From Bacillus sp. FJAT-28004 (lineage in GTDB: Bacteria; Bacillota; Bacilli; Paenibacillales; Paenibacillaceae), in assembly GCF_001280845.1 (NCBI RefSeq), contig NZ_LGHP01000002.1:1162080-1226079 (forward strand): a stretch of DNA of 64,000 nt, given 5' to 3'. Shown here piece by piece: positions 34,888 to 43,507 of this stretch (its first letter is position 1; every line of letters starts with the position of its first letter). A program made the position numbers and the translations under genes. The notes beneath the pieces are model-generated. The model ran no database searches and was not told the origin of the DNA. It saw only the letters and a program-made list of their open reading frames with translations.

Positions 34888-36939
34888 ATGACACTTGATC
34901 AAATTTCTGTCAGGCAAATCAAAGGCGTGAGTGCTCCCAAGGAATTGGAGCTTCACGCCTTTGGCGTGAGGACAGTTGCGGATATACTTGATTATTTTCC
35001 CTTTCGTTATGAAGATTATCGCATTCGTGAGCTAACCGATGTGAAGGAAGGCGAGAAGGTGACGGTGCTGGGGCATGTTCGCGGCATCCCCATGCTGCAG
35101 CGTTACGGTAAAAGCAAATCAAGATTGACATGTAAGGTTGAGGTTGGGCAGTGGCTGGTGACGGCAGTATGGTTCAATCGTCATTTTCTCCAGGATCAGC
35201 TTGTCATTGGCCGTGAGATTATGCTTACGGGCAAATGGGAGCAGCAGCGCCTGCAAATGACGGTGTCGGACTCGGAATTTCCTGGCAGCGGCGGACCGGC
35301 TAAATCGGGAACGCTGCAGCCGGTTTATTCAGTAGGTGGAAGCATCACGCAGCCTTGGATGCGGAAGACGGTACGTCAAGCGTTGACGCAATATGGGACG
35401 ATGATTGAAGAAATATTGCCGTTTGAGCTCGTGGAGCAGCATCATTTGATGCCTAGACGCGACGCGGTACAGCGTATCCATTTGCCGGATGATACGAAGG
35501 AAGGACTGTTAGCTCGCAAACGGCTGGTGTATGAGGAGCTGTTTCTGTTTCAGTTAAAGCTTCAAGCGTATCGAGCACTTAATCGCAAGCGTAATGATGG
35601 CATCGCACATCGGATCGAGAGCGAGACGATTCGCCAATTTGCTGCGACACTTCCATTTGAGTTAACCGATGCTCAAAAGAAAGTCGTCAATGAGATATGT
35701 GTCGATATGAGAAGACCGTCATGCATGAATCGGTTGCTTCAAGGTGACGTCGGTTCTGGAAAAACAGTTGTGGCGGCTATTGCGCTGTATGTTGCTGTGA
35801 AATCAGGTCATCAAGGGGCATTGATGGTGCCGACAGAAATACTGGCTGATCAACACATGCGCTCGCTTACAAAAATGTTCTCAGAGCTCGGGATCGAGGT
35901 AGCTCTTCTGACAGGAAGTCTTACCGAGCGTAAACGCAGGGATGTGCTCGCGGGACTTCAAATGGGCATCATTGATGTCGTCGTTGGAACACATGCGCTT
36001 ATTCAGGACGATGTTTTTTTTCGAAGCCTTGGGCTCGTTGTTGTTGATGAACAGCATCGTTTTGGTGTCAATCAGCGGAGTGTTCTACGTCGCAAAGGAA
36101 TGAACCCTGATGTGCTCACGATGACAGCCACTCCAATTCCAAGAACGATGGCGATTACGGCATTTGGGGATATGGATGTGTCGACGATTCGTGAGCGTCC
36201 ACATGGGCGCAAGCCGATTAAGACTTATTGGGTTAAGCACAGCATGATGGAGCGTGTGCTCGGTTTTATTCGAAAAGAAGTAAGCAAAGGGCGGCAAGCC
36301 TATATTATTTGTCCACTGATCGAGGAGTCGGAGAAGCTCGATGTGCAAAATGCAATTGATCTGTACGTGCAAACGCAGCAGTCGTTTCCTGATTTGCGGG
36401 TAGGCTTGCTGCACGGCCGTCTTTCTGCTTCGGAGAAGGAAAGCGTAATGGGTGCTTTTGGCGCAAATGAAACGCAAGTGCTCGTCGCGACGACGGTCGT
36501 TGAGGTTGGCGTCGACGTTCCCAATGCAACACTTATGATTATTATGGATTCGGAGCGATTCGGATTGTCCCAGCTGCATCAGCTGCGAGGTCGAGTAGGG
36601 CGGGGAGAGCATCAATCGCATTGTATCTTGGTAGCCGACCCGAAATCAGAAACGGGACGCGAGCGAATGAAGGTAATGACGGATACAGATGACGGATTCG
36701 AAGTATCAAAGCGCGATCTTGAAATTCGTGGACCGGGCGATTTTTTTGGCACGAAGCAAAGCGGTTTGCCGGAGTTTCGATTGGCTGACATGGTAGCTGA
36801 TTATGAGCTGCTCGAGCTTGCAAGGGACGATGCTGCGGAATTAACGGGACGAGATGATTTTTGGACGAATGAGTCGTTTGTTAGATTGCGCAGTCTTCTG
36901 CAGCAGGATCAATTTTTTCAAGGGGAACAGCTGGACTAG
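34888..36939 (+). CDS. recG: ATP-dependent DNA helicase RecG
   Basis: Branch-migrating helicase acting on stalled forks and Holliday junctions. N-terminal wedge/OB domain (~1-230), Walker A GDVGSGKT (~285), DEQHRFG (~386), TATPIPRT, and QLHQLRGRVGRGEH motif VI, followed by the TRG motif region LEIRGPGDFFGTKQSG. 683 residues. The ATG at 34888 begins family-like MTLDQISVRQIKGVS; upstream codons belong to degV. Its ribosome site is weak, which suggests coupling to the degV gene eight bases away. Confidence 0.95.
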   Translation: MTLDQISVRQIKGVSAPKELELHAFGVRTVADILDYFPFRYEDYRIRELTDVKEGEKVTVLGHVRGIPMLQRYGKSKSRLTCKVEVGQWLVTAVWFNRHFLQDQLVIGREIMLTGKWEQQRLQMTVSDSEFPGSGGPAKSGTLQPVYSVGGSITQPWMRKTVRQALTQYGTMIEEILPFELVEQHHLMPRRDAVQRIHLPDDTKEGLLARKRLVYEELFLFQLKLQAYRALNRKRNDGIAHRIESETIRQFAATLPFELTDAQKKVVNEICVDMRRPSCMNRLLQGDVGSGKTVVAAIALYVAVKSGHQGALMVPTEILADQHMRSLTKMFSELGIEVALLTGSLTERKRRDVLAGLQMGIIDVVVGTHALIQDDVFFRSLGLVVVDEQHRFGVNQRSVLRRKGMNPDVLTMTATPIPRTMAITAFGDMDVSTIRERPHGRKPIKTYWVKHSMMERVLGFIRKEVSKGRQAYIICPLIEESEKLDVQNAIDLYVQTQQSFPDLRVGLLHGRLSASEKESVMGAFGANETQVLVATTVVEVGVDVPNATLMIIMDSERFGLSQLHQLRGRVGRGEHQSHCILVADPKSETGRERMKVMTDTDDGFEVSKRDLEIRGPGDFFGTKQSGLPEFRLADMVADYELLELARDDAAELTGRDDFWTNESFVRLRSLLQQDQFFQGEQLD

Positions 36940-37009
36940 GCAATATTCACCTCCTTTCGGCATATAGTTTAACGATGTGACTGGATTGCCTGATGGAGGT
37001 GTCAACGAA

Positions 37010-37297
37010 GTGAGTTACCAAAACTATGGTATTAAGCCTCAGCTGGTCGAGCGTGTTAAATACAAAATGAAAAACCCTGCTGTGAAGGAACGGATTAGAG
37101 AGCTGCTTGGAAATGTGACCAAATACGATTTGCAGGATCGGCCAAAGGTTAGAAGGCTTGTGAAGGCAGCGGCTGTTATATTGCAGGAGCAGCTTACAGA
37201 TACACAGGAAGACCAGATTGTTGCTTTCGTTATGGGGCAAAAAATTGACCCGAACAACACGTTTCATTTGTTGAAACTGTGGGGAATGTTTCGCTGA
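37010..37297 (+). CDS. stage VI sporulation protein F family
   Basis: A 95-residue protein resembling SpoVIF (YjcC), a mother-cell factor needed for GerE-dependent late coat gene expression. The recognisable part is the C-terminal two-thirds: TKYDLQDRPKVRRLVKAAA, then QLTDTQEDQIVAFVMGQKID, which matches the family's 'lanqm...vR.lIkqva...sd..e..Iv..i' pattern. GTG 37010 is selected because GGAGGTGTC sits six bases upstream. The stop codon lies inside the stem of the terminator. Confidence 0.75.
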   Translation: MSYQNYGIKPQLVERVKYKMKNPAVKERIRELLGNVTKYDLQDRPKVRRLVKAAAVILQEQLTDTQEDQIVAFVMGQKIDPNNTFHLLKLWGMFR

Positions 37298-37326
37298 CCG
37301 CTTAGGTCAGCGATTTTTTTTTTTTT
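37291..37326 (+). terminator. terminator overlapping the spoVIF-like stop codon
   Basis: TCGCTGACC pairs with GGTCAGCGA around GCTTA, followed by 13 T. The stem includes the TGA stop. Confidence 0.92.
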
Positions 37327-37361
37327 GCAGCAGCTGGAGCATCGTTCTGCTTGGATGTTTG

Positions 37362-38057
37362 TTACCACAGCTCCAGCTGCTCGTCTACTTTAATGGGTTC
37401 GATTAAAAAGGGCTCGTCGTTGCGGACACTTCCGACTGCAAGGGAGACGGGATATGCTTCGAGTTCAAGTGAGGAGTATGGCTTAAGGAGCGGAGTGATC
37501 GACTTAACGTCCGTCACCGCGCGGTTCAGCCACAGCTGCTCAGCCTCAGGTCGCAAAATGACTGGCATGCGATCATGAACCTCAGCAACGAGCTCATTTG
37601 GCGTTGTTGTTAGTATTGTACAGCTATTTATTTTGATTCCTTCAGGAGATATCCATGTCTCGTACAGACCGGCCATACTGAATAAGCCGCGGCTCTTAAG
37701 TACGAATCGCATCGGCTGCTTGCTTTGTCCCGTCTTCTTCCATTCATAGAAACCATCGGCGGGGATGAGACAACGCTTGCGCTGCAGCGGGGCCATGAAG
37801 GCAGGTTTGCTCGCTGCCGTCTCTGATCGTGCATTCAGCATCTGGAAACCGATCTTCGGATCGTCTGCCCAAGGCGGCACAAGTCCCCATTTCAGCTCTC
37901 CTAGCCGATTGTTTTGCCCATCATTTATGATCGTCAGCACCTGCTGGCTCGGAGCTATGTTATATTTCGGACGGTGAAACGGTACCATCGTTTCTTCGAT
38001 CATATACCTAACCATCAGCTCTTCCAATGTAACGGTGAGCGTATACCTTCCGCACAT
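37362..38057 (-). CDS. SRAP domain protein (YedK/HMCES family)
   Basis: A 231-residue SRAP protein that forms a covalent thiazolidine link with abasic sites in single-stranded DNA. Start must give Cys2: MCGRYTLT, with AAGGAG nine bases before this ATG, so upstream in-frame ATGs were rejected. Other active-site positions are seen: NARSETAASKPAF (Asn), PADGFYEWKK (Glu) and VHDRMPVIL (His). Convergent with the spoVIF-like gene. The nearby Y-family polymerase cassette makes a local damage-tolerance theme. Confidence 0.92.
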   Translation of the reverse strand: MCGRYTLTVTLEELMVRYMIEETMVPFHRPKYNIAPSQQVLTIINDGQNNRLGELKWGLVPPWADDPKIGFQMLNARSETAASKPAFMAPLQRKRCLIPADGFYEWKKTGQSKQPMRFVLKSRGLFSMAGLYETWISPEGIKINSCTILTTTPNELVAEVHDRMPVILRPEAEQLWLNRAVTDVKSITPLLKPYSSLELEAYPVSLAVGSVRNDEPFLIEPIKVDEQLELW

Positions 38058-38227
38058 GGCTGTCATCTCCTTTCCTATTGCTTTTATTATACATCGTGTG
38101 TAACGGAATCGCATATGTTGCATACACGGTATGACGAACTGCTCAGTGGATGATACTGGATACTATAGAGGGTAAAGAAGGCGGCAAGTTCTGTATAGTC
38201 AACGACGCGATATGAGGAGCACTGACA

Positions 38228-39523
38228 ATGGACAAAAAGAATGATGAACGGACATACCGCCGTTCTTTCGGTTACTGGCTGGGGCAGCTGCTCGCGCTTC
38301 CTAGCGCTGCGTTTGACTATGCGGTAGGCAAGTGGGTGGCAATGAGCGCTTCGGATGCGATGATTTCGGAGGCGATACCGCTGCAGCTCTCATCTTCTGC
38401 CGTGGCGAGATTGAAGTATGCATGGGCGAAACACTTCGAATCTTCGGATTCAGGGGCATTGGCAAGCTGGAACGAAGAGGAGCTTGCGATTATCGAACGA
38501 ATTCGCGCAGAGACCGCTGCTGCCAATCGCAATAATGTGACGCGAACGGAAGCTTATCGTATTCTGTATTTTCGTACACCAGAGCTTCATTGGGCGCTGC
38601 TTGCTCATATGGTGTCTCGTAATGGCGGATGGAATATGACTGACTTGCAAGGCGAATGGCTTCCTTGGCTGCTGAACTCGGAGCAGCGGTTAGCGGTATT
38701 TCGTTTTTTGGAGCAGGCGAATGCCTTGATTTTTCAAGATGCTTACCCACAGCTGCTATTGTATGAACGGAGCAGGCGTGAGGGGAGAAGTTTGTTCCAT
38801 CTGCTTCCTGCTTTTGGCGTGTCGGCATTTATGACGCCTGTCTGGAAGCAGTATTGGCGAGATCGCGATGCGGTACCGCTGACGATAGCGTTAATCGTAA
38901 ACGAGCAGCATTATATCGAGCGTCGTGTTGTACAGCATCCTTTTTTTCGCGAGAAGGTACTGCATACGTTATTTTTTGGACTGCAATCGTTGCTTCAGCT
39001 GAACGGTGTTATTTTTCCATATGGGAATGGCCGGGGAAAAGGAGAAGGAGCATTTACGCTGCGGCTCTCTGGTCTTATTTTGGAGCGTTTTGAAAATATA
39101 CAGGAGAGAATTGAATTTGGTAAGCGTCTATATGCGATGTTGTTCGGCGTTCCGCGAGTTTACGAAGGAGCTAGATGTTTCGCCGGTGCGGTCAAGCATA
39201 CAGGCTCGCGTGCGGACTATGCGCCGCATATGTTCACGCGCGTACGTCAGCAGCCTCCAAAGCCCGTTTATAAGGAGCGTCTACTCGGCGCGCGGCTTAA
39301 GCCTGGTGCTGAACTGCTGTACAGCCCAGAGCTTAGTACAGCATGGAACGATCAGCCCATAGAAGTGCCGGAGTCTGGGGATTGGTTTAAGTCCATTTCC
39401 GACATTGCGCCTTATTTTCAAAAGCTGCCATTGCCACATTCTTTTGAAATTACGAATGAGTATGGGCTTATGCTTAACAAGATTGAACTGGCTGTACTTG
39501 CGGTGCAGCGTGGTAATAAGTGA
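38228..39523 (+). CDS. DUF2515 family protein (YppC-like)
   Basis: A 431-residue protein of the DUF2515/YppC family, function unknown. Characteristic stretches: NVTRTEAYRILYFRTPELHWALLAHMVSRNGGWNMTDLQG (residues ~98-138, read in pieces), then LFHLLPAFGVSAFM and an ITNEYGLMLNKIELAV C-terminus. No signal peptide; mostly helical. Preceded by GAGGAGCACTGACA. A low-confidence small gene follows. Confidence 0.8.
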   Translation: MDKKNDERTYRRSFGYWLGQLLALPSAAFDYAVGKWVAMSASDAMISEAIPLQLSSSAVARLKYAWAKHFESSDSGALASWNEEELAIIERIRAETAAANRNNVTRTEAYRILYFRTPELHWALLAHMVSRNGGWNMTDLQGEWLPWLLNSEQRLAVFRFLEQANALIFQDAYPQLLLYERSRREGRSLFHLLPAFGVSAFMTPVWKQYWRDRDAVPLTIALIVNEQHYIERRVVQHPFFREKVLHTLFFGLQSLLQLNGVIFPYGNGRGKGEGAFTLRLSGLILERFENIQERIEFGKRLYAMLFGVPRVYEGARCFAGAVKHTGSRADYAPHMFTRVRQQPPKPVYKERLLGARLKPGAELLYSPELSTAWNDQPIEVPESGDWFKSISDIAPYFQKLPLPHSFEITNEYGLMLNKIELAVLAVQRGNK

Positions 39524-39583
39524 AGTCGGTTTCGCTCCTTTCGGCCTGGTTGCCTGCGGTACTTGCTTCTCGCATTCCATTAA

Positions 39584-39901
39584 ATGAAGCGCTGCATTAT
39601 GAACACAACCATTGACAGGCTGGTTCACGACATGCTGGCGGAGCCGGTTGAGGGCGAGGAGCAAGACCGGAAGCCTAACAAAATAACGCTCAAAGGAAAA
39701 CAGGAACTGCTCGATTGGCTGCTTCAGCCAGTCGAGCGTTCCCTGTTCAAGGATGAGTTCTACTTTAAGCTGCTTTGTGCGAAACCAATTGACTTTGAGC
39801 AGTGGCAAGCGAGGGAAGTCTTCTGCATCTGGAAGCGGATATTAAATGGCTTGAGTTCGCTGAGTCTCTGCCGATTGCTAAGTTTAATTAGCCTAATTTG
39901 A
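39584..39901 (+). pseudogene. hypothetical small gene, probably frameshifted near 39811
   Basis: The frame gives 105 codons. Up to about residue 75 it reads as protein (RLVHDMLAEPVEGEEQ, LKGKQELLDWLLQPVERSLF, PIDFEQWQ), but the tail VFCIWKRILNGLSSLSLC does not. From 39811 the frame -1 reads EGSLLHLEADIKWLEFAES and ends IAKFN-stop at 39891, far more protein-like. One extra G at GCG(G)AG near 39810 would join the two. No clear ribosome site before ATG 39584 or 39599. A perfect-looking hairpin (39701-39745) lies within. Function unknown. Confidence 0.5.
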
Positions 39902-39913
39902 ACGGAGCACTCC

Positions 39914-40240
39914 TTACTCCCAGGTAGCAGCCCCCTCAACATCACGAATAGAGAACCACTCGCCGTCCACCATAAAGCGGCCTTTCAGTTGATCGACCCT
40001 GTCGACGACCCCGATGACGGTCAGTTCCTCATAGGGATGAAACAGACGGAGCGTGATGGACTGGCGCTGCTGCAGCGAGTCCGTGACGGAGCGGGCTACA
40101 TGTTCCCATTCCTGCTCATCAAGCTCCACGCGTTCTCGCTGCCGGAGTGCCTTCTCATGCTCGTTGATCGCGACCTTGTGCTCGGGCAGCATCATGCGGC
40201 TCGACTCCCATAGTCCGTTGCCTTCAAGCTTCTTTCTCAT
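39914..40240 (-). CDS. YolD-like family protein
   Basis: A 108-residue YolD-like protein. The family consistently accompanies UvrX-type Y-family polymerases and is thought to modulate their action, possibly as a UmuD-like partner. Typical features: MMLPEHKVAINEHEKALRQRE near residue 16 and LFHPYEELTVIGVVDRVDQ near 66, a WYL/SH3-like beta unit. It overlaps the polymerase stop by four bases (ATGA), so it is translated with it. Confidence 0.85.
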   Translation of the reverse strand: MRKKLEGNGLWESSRMMLPEHKVAINEHEKALRQRERVELDEQEWEHVARSVTDSLQQRQSITLRLFHPYEELTVIGVVDRVDQLKGRFMVDGEWFSIRDVEGAATWE

Positions 40241-41502
40241 TTGTAATGTCCTCCAATCTTCTCAGAGCGGTGCTGCGCTTGCCCGGCATCCGTAATGGAC
40301 ACCGCTCTCAAAATAGTGGCATCCCCATATTTCCTCTTTAAGGCGTCCGTCGCCCGTTCAAGCGCCATCGTCTTCTCGCGATGCGGGTCAAACAGTGAAA
40401 GCTGATACTCGTCATCCTGTGAAAATTGCGAGAGGCTAACGCCGACCTTCCTCACCGGATATCCGTCCCAATGCCGCTGCATCAGCTCTACCGCGGCGCG
40501 ATAAACCTGATTGGTGACGTTCGTCGGATCGTCCATTTTCATCTGACGGCTAAAGCCGGTTGGCCGGTCATAATCGGCGCCCATTAATCCGACTGAAACG
40601 ACATGCCCCATATACCCTTTGCCTCGGCAGCGCTGGCACACGAGTTCGGTCAGCTCGAGCAGTACAACTTTGATCTCCTCCAGCTTCCCATAGTCACGAG
40701 GCAGTGTCATCATATGCCCAACGGCCTTAGGAGCAACCTGATGCGTGCCCGGCGTAACGGGACTTTTGTCAATTCCGTTTGCAATGTTCCAATACAGCTC
40801 CGCGTTAATATCGGAATTTTTGCCGAATTTACGGCGCATCATCAGCTTCAGCTTATCAAGGGGCGTTGCCGCTAGTTGGCCGATGGTCTCCAGTCCCATC
40901 GACTGGAAGTGTCTCGTCATTCGACTGCCAACCATGAACATCTTGGAGACGGGCAAGGTCCAAAGCGTATCCTGAAGATTATCTTTAGAGAGGGTATAAA
41001 TGCCCGAATTGTTTTTCTTTGCATAGTTATCGCAGGCCGTCTTCGCCAAAATTTTATTTTCCGCAATGCCGAAGCGGGTGTACACCCCAAGCTCTGCCTG
41101 AATGCGAGTTTGGATATGATGAGCCAGTTCATCCGGGGATCCGTACAGATGCAGCGAGCCTGTCACATCGAGAAACTGCTCATCGATCGAATAAGGCTCG
41201 ACGAGGTCCGTATAAGACTGATAAATGTTCGTAATCATCATAGAAGTATCGATATACAGCTGCATTCGCGGTTTAATGATAATTAAATTCGGGCATTTTG
41301 CAAGCGAGTCGCCAATCCGTTCAGCAGTCGTTACCCCGAATGACTTGGCGATGGGGCAAGCGGCGAGAATAATACCCGACCTGCGTTCGGGGTCGCCAGC
41401 AACAACAACCGGCAAATCGCGATATTCGGGACGCTCTGCCTTCTCCACTGACGCATAAAACGATTGGCAATCCGCAAGCATAATTACTTTGTTATGAGAC
41501 AT
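40237..41502 (-). CDS. UvrX-type Y-family DNA polymerase
   Basis: Error-prone translesion polymerase of the DinB/UvrX branch. Catalytic residues: LADCQSFYASVEKAERPE (~9-26, first Asp and steric-gate region) and PYSIDEQFLDVTG (~103-115, Asp-Glu). The fingers, thumb and little-finger regions follow to residue 421. UvrX/YqjW-type members have Q where DinB has C or A after SIDE. Second gene of a LexA-box-controlled operon: mini-protein, polymerase, YolD-like, overlapping by 11 and 4 bases. Confidence 0.9.
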   Translation of the reverse strand: MSHNKVIMLADCQSFYASVEKAERPEYRDLPVVVAGDPERRSGIILAACPIAKSFGVTTAERIGDSLAKCPNLIIIKPRMQLYIDTSMMITNIYQSYTDLVEPYSIDEQFLDVTGSLHLYGSPDELAHHIQTRIQAELGVYTRFGIAENKILAKTACDNYAKKNNSGIYTLSKDNLQDTLWTLPVSKMFMVGSRMTRHFQSMGLETIGQLAATPLDKLKLMMRRKFGKNSDINAELYWNIANGIDKSPVTPGTHQVAPKAVGHMMTLPRDYGKLEEIKVVLLELTELVCQRCRGKGYMGHVVSVGLMGADYDRPTGFSRQMKMDDPTNVTNQVYRAAVELMQRHWDGYPVRKVGVSLSQFSQDDEYQLSLFDPHREKTMALERATDALKRKYGDATILRAVSITDAGQAQHRSEKIGGHYK

Positions 41503-41701
41503 TTCGGCTCACCAGCTCTGCTGCTAATACATTTGCCGCAAGAAAGACGCGTTGTGCGCCGGAGTCTATACAAAAGGCTCTGACGTAACCGTCTCTCACG
41601 GATAGGACCCGAATTCTTCGCTTGGTAAACTTACCCTTTTTACTCATATAAATCACATCAACGACACAACCGATTGCGTTGAACCATTTTTCCAATGTCA
41701 T
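41492..41701 (-). CDS. WYL-like mini-protein, first gene of the SOS cassette
   Basis: A 69-residue protein with one beta-barrel pattern: VVDVIYMSKKGKFTKRRIRV, then GYVRAFCIDSGAQRVFLAAN. It matches the core of WYL domains, which bind single-stranded DNA or nucleotides, but without the rest of a WYL regulator. ATG 41701 is supported by GGAGGAG nine bases upstream. It starts the LexA-controlled operon and overlaps the polymerase start by 11 bases, which suggests a partner or regulator of the polymerase. A homolog may sit beside yqjW in Bacillus; this could not be checked. Confidence 0.65.
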   Translation of the reverse strand: MTLEKWFNAIGCVVDVIYMSKKGKFTKRRIRVLSVRDGYVRAFCIDSGAQRVFLAANVLAAELVSRNVS

Positions 41702-41721
41702 GATGCATCTCCTCCATAACA

Positions 41722-41735
41722 AGAACGTTTGTTCT
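41722..41735 (-). promoter_or_regulatory. LexA (SOS) box 1
   Basis: AGAACGTTTGTTCT: perfect GAAC-N4-GTTC Firmicute LexA site, lying just downstream of the -10 (TATAAT, 41737-41742 on the minus strand) and so over the expected transcription start. Confidence 0.9.
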
Positions 41736-41745
41736 TATTATATAC

Positions 41746-41759
41746 AGAACGCACGTTCT
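41746..41759 (-). promoter_or_regulatory. LexA (SOS) box 2
   Basis: AGAACGCACGTTCT: second perfect GAAC-N4-GTTC site, 24 bases from the first, placed between the -10 and a weak -35. Two sites imply tight SOS repression of the polymerase cassette. Confidence 0.9.
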
Positions 41760-41941
41760 TATACTAGAGGTTTTTTGTGGTTATTATTGACAAGGTTTGG
41801 TTTGAGACTGATTTGTGATCCTGTCAGGCCAACGTATACCTATACCCGGGGCAGCATGAAAACCAATCGAAAATAAGGCCGTACATATTTACATCCATAA
41901 TGCGCCAAAATAGAAGCAACATGGAAACGAAGGGTGCCGTT

Positions 41942-43489
41942 ATGAACAAACAAAACGCAGGTAGGCTAACACCGTTTAGTCCGTCGCTGCATGCGAACGT
42001 CAAAACCATTCGCGACTGCTTCGGTAACAGCACGGATATCGTAATCCGAATGTTTCGCAGCGATGCGGCTCCAGAACGTGAGATTGCGATTATTTATGTG
42101 GATGGGATCGTGAACTCGCAGATCATTAACGAGAGTGTCATGGAGCCGTTAATGTCGATGAGGCTGCCGCAGCATACGTATGTAAAGGGAGGCAAGCTGC
42201 TCGAGGCGCTTCGCAGCTGCGTCGTTTCAATCGGATCGGTGGAGAGCGTAAACACATTGGAGCAGGCGCTCCAATGTATGACAGATGGATTATGCATAAT
42301 TATGGTGGACGGCAGCAAGGAGGTATTGACGGCGGATGTGAACGGCGGCGAGCAGCGCAGCGTCACGATTCCCCAGACTCAGACAGTGATTCGGGGTCCA
42401 CAGCATGCTTTTGTGGAAAATGTTCAAACGAACATCAGCTTGATCCGGCGCATTATCCGTTCCTCTGACCTTCATGTGCAAGTGCACAAGCTTGGTCAGC
42501 AAACGCATACTAACGTGGCTGTCATGTATTTGCACGGAGTAGCAGATGAAGGGATCATTAAGGAGGTTTACCGCAGACTGGCGGAAATCGAAATAGATGG
42601 TGTGCTTGAGAGCGGATACGTGGAAGAATTTATTCAAGATGAGACGTTCACACTGTTTCCAACACTTTCAAATACAGAAAGGCCAGATGCGGTTGCAGCA
42701 GCGCTGCTTGAGGGAAGAGTAGCGGTTATGGTCGACGGCTCACCTATTGCTTTAATGGCTCCGACTACTTTTTTTACATTTTTTCAATCGCCTGAAGATT
42801 ATTATCAACGATATGATATTGCATCATTTGTGCGTATGATTCGTTACGGTGCCTACGTCGTATCGATTCTTCTGCCTGCCTTGTATATCGCAGTTACGAC
42901 CTTTCACCAGGAGATGCTTCCGACAATGCTGCTTATTAGTCTAGCGGCGCAGCGAGAAGGCATTCCGTTTCCAGGTCTGGTTGAAGCATTGTTAATGGAG
43001 ATTACATTCGAGGTGCTGCGAGAAGCAGGATTGCGAATGCCGCGGGCGATTGGACCTGCCATATCCATCGTCGGCGCTCTCGTACTCGGCCAGTCGGCTG
43101 TTCAGGCGGGCATCGTATCGGCGGGTATGGTTATTATCGTATCCTTCACTGCTATTTCAAATTTTGTTATGCCGGAATTCAATATGGCAGCTACCTCTCG
43201 CATTATCCGGTTTCTCTTTATGATTATGGCGGGTATTTTTGGGTTTTTCGGCATTTTTATTTCCGTGATGTTTATGCTGATCCATCTGGTATCGCTGCGC
43301 TCCTTCGGAGTGCCATATATGTCTCCGCTGGCACCAGGTCCCACAAAACAAGGGCCTTGGCGAGATGTGTTTATAAGGCTGCCGTGGTGGGCGATTGTGC
43401 TTCGGCCTCTAGATTTGAATCTGCGCAATCCAAAGCGGCGGCCGAACGGAAAAAAACCGCCGGCACAGCGTCATTCCGATAAGGCGTAA
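41942..43489 (+). CDS. spore germination receptor subunit A (GerAA family)
   Basis: A-subunit of a nutrient germinant receptor in the spore inner membrane. Soluble N-terminal domains to ~residue 270 with IAIIYVDGIV and VAVMYLHGVADEGII, FFQSPEDYYQRY preceding the membrane part, about five hydrophobic segments from ~290 to 440, and a C-terminal SPLAPGPTKQGPWRD loop. ATG 41942 follows AAGGGTG at six bases; earlier in-frame ATGs at 41900 and 41921 lack one. Order here is A-C-B, with the other subunits following at short spacing. Confidence 0.9.
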   Translation: MNKQNAGRLTPFSPSLHANVKTIRDCFGNSTDIVIRMFRSDAAPEREIAIIYVDGIVNSQIINESVMEPLMSMRLPQHTYVKGGKLLEALRSCVVSIGSVESVNTLEQALQCMTDGLCIIMVDGSKEVLTADVNGGEQRSVTIPQTQTVIRGPQHAFVENVQTNISLIRRIIRSSDLHVQVHKLGQQTHTNVAVMYLHGVADEGIIKEVYRRLAEIEIDGVLESGYVEEFIQDETFTLFPTLSNTERPDAVAAALLEGRVAVMVDGSPIALMAPTTFFTFFQSPEDYYQRYDIASFVRMIRYGAYVVSILLPALYIAVTTFHQEMLPTMLLISLAAQREGIPFPGLVEALLMEITFEVLREAGLRMPRAIGPAISIVGALVLGQSAVQAGIVSAGMVIIVSFTAISNFVMPEFNMAATSRIIRFLFMIMAGIFGFFGIFISVMFMLIHLVSLRSFGVPYMSPLAPGPTKQGPWRDVFIRLPWWAIVLRPLDLNLRNPKRRPNGKKPPAQRHSDKA

Positions 43490-43507
43490 CGAAAAGGGGG
43501 ATCTGCC

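Noticed and set aside
36085..36621. 178-codon minus-strand frame opposite recG
   Set aside because: Lies opposite conserved helicase motifs; residues are His/Arg/Leu-rich as in antisense shadows.
39281..39808. 175-codon minus-strand frame across the DUF2515 gene end and the small gene
   Set aside because: No ribosome site; opposite two plus-strand frames with better protein character.
41822..41941. Sigma-G promoter for the gerA operon
   Set aside because: CATCCATAAT and GAAAATA-like pieces are present but the spacing and match are too poor to call.
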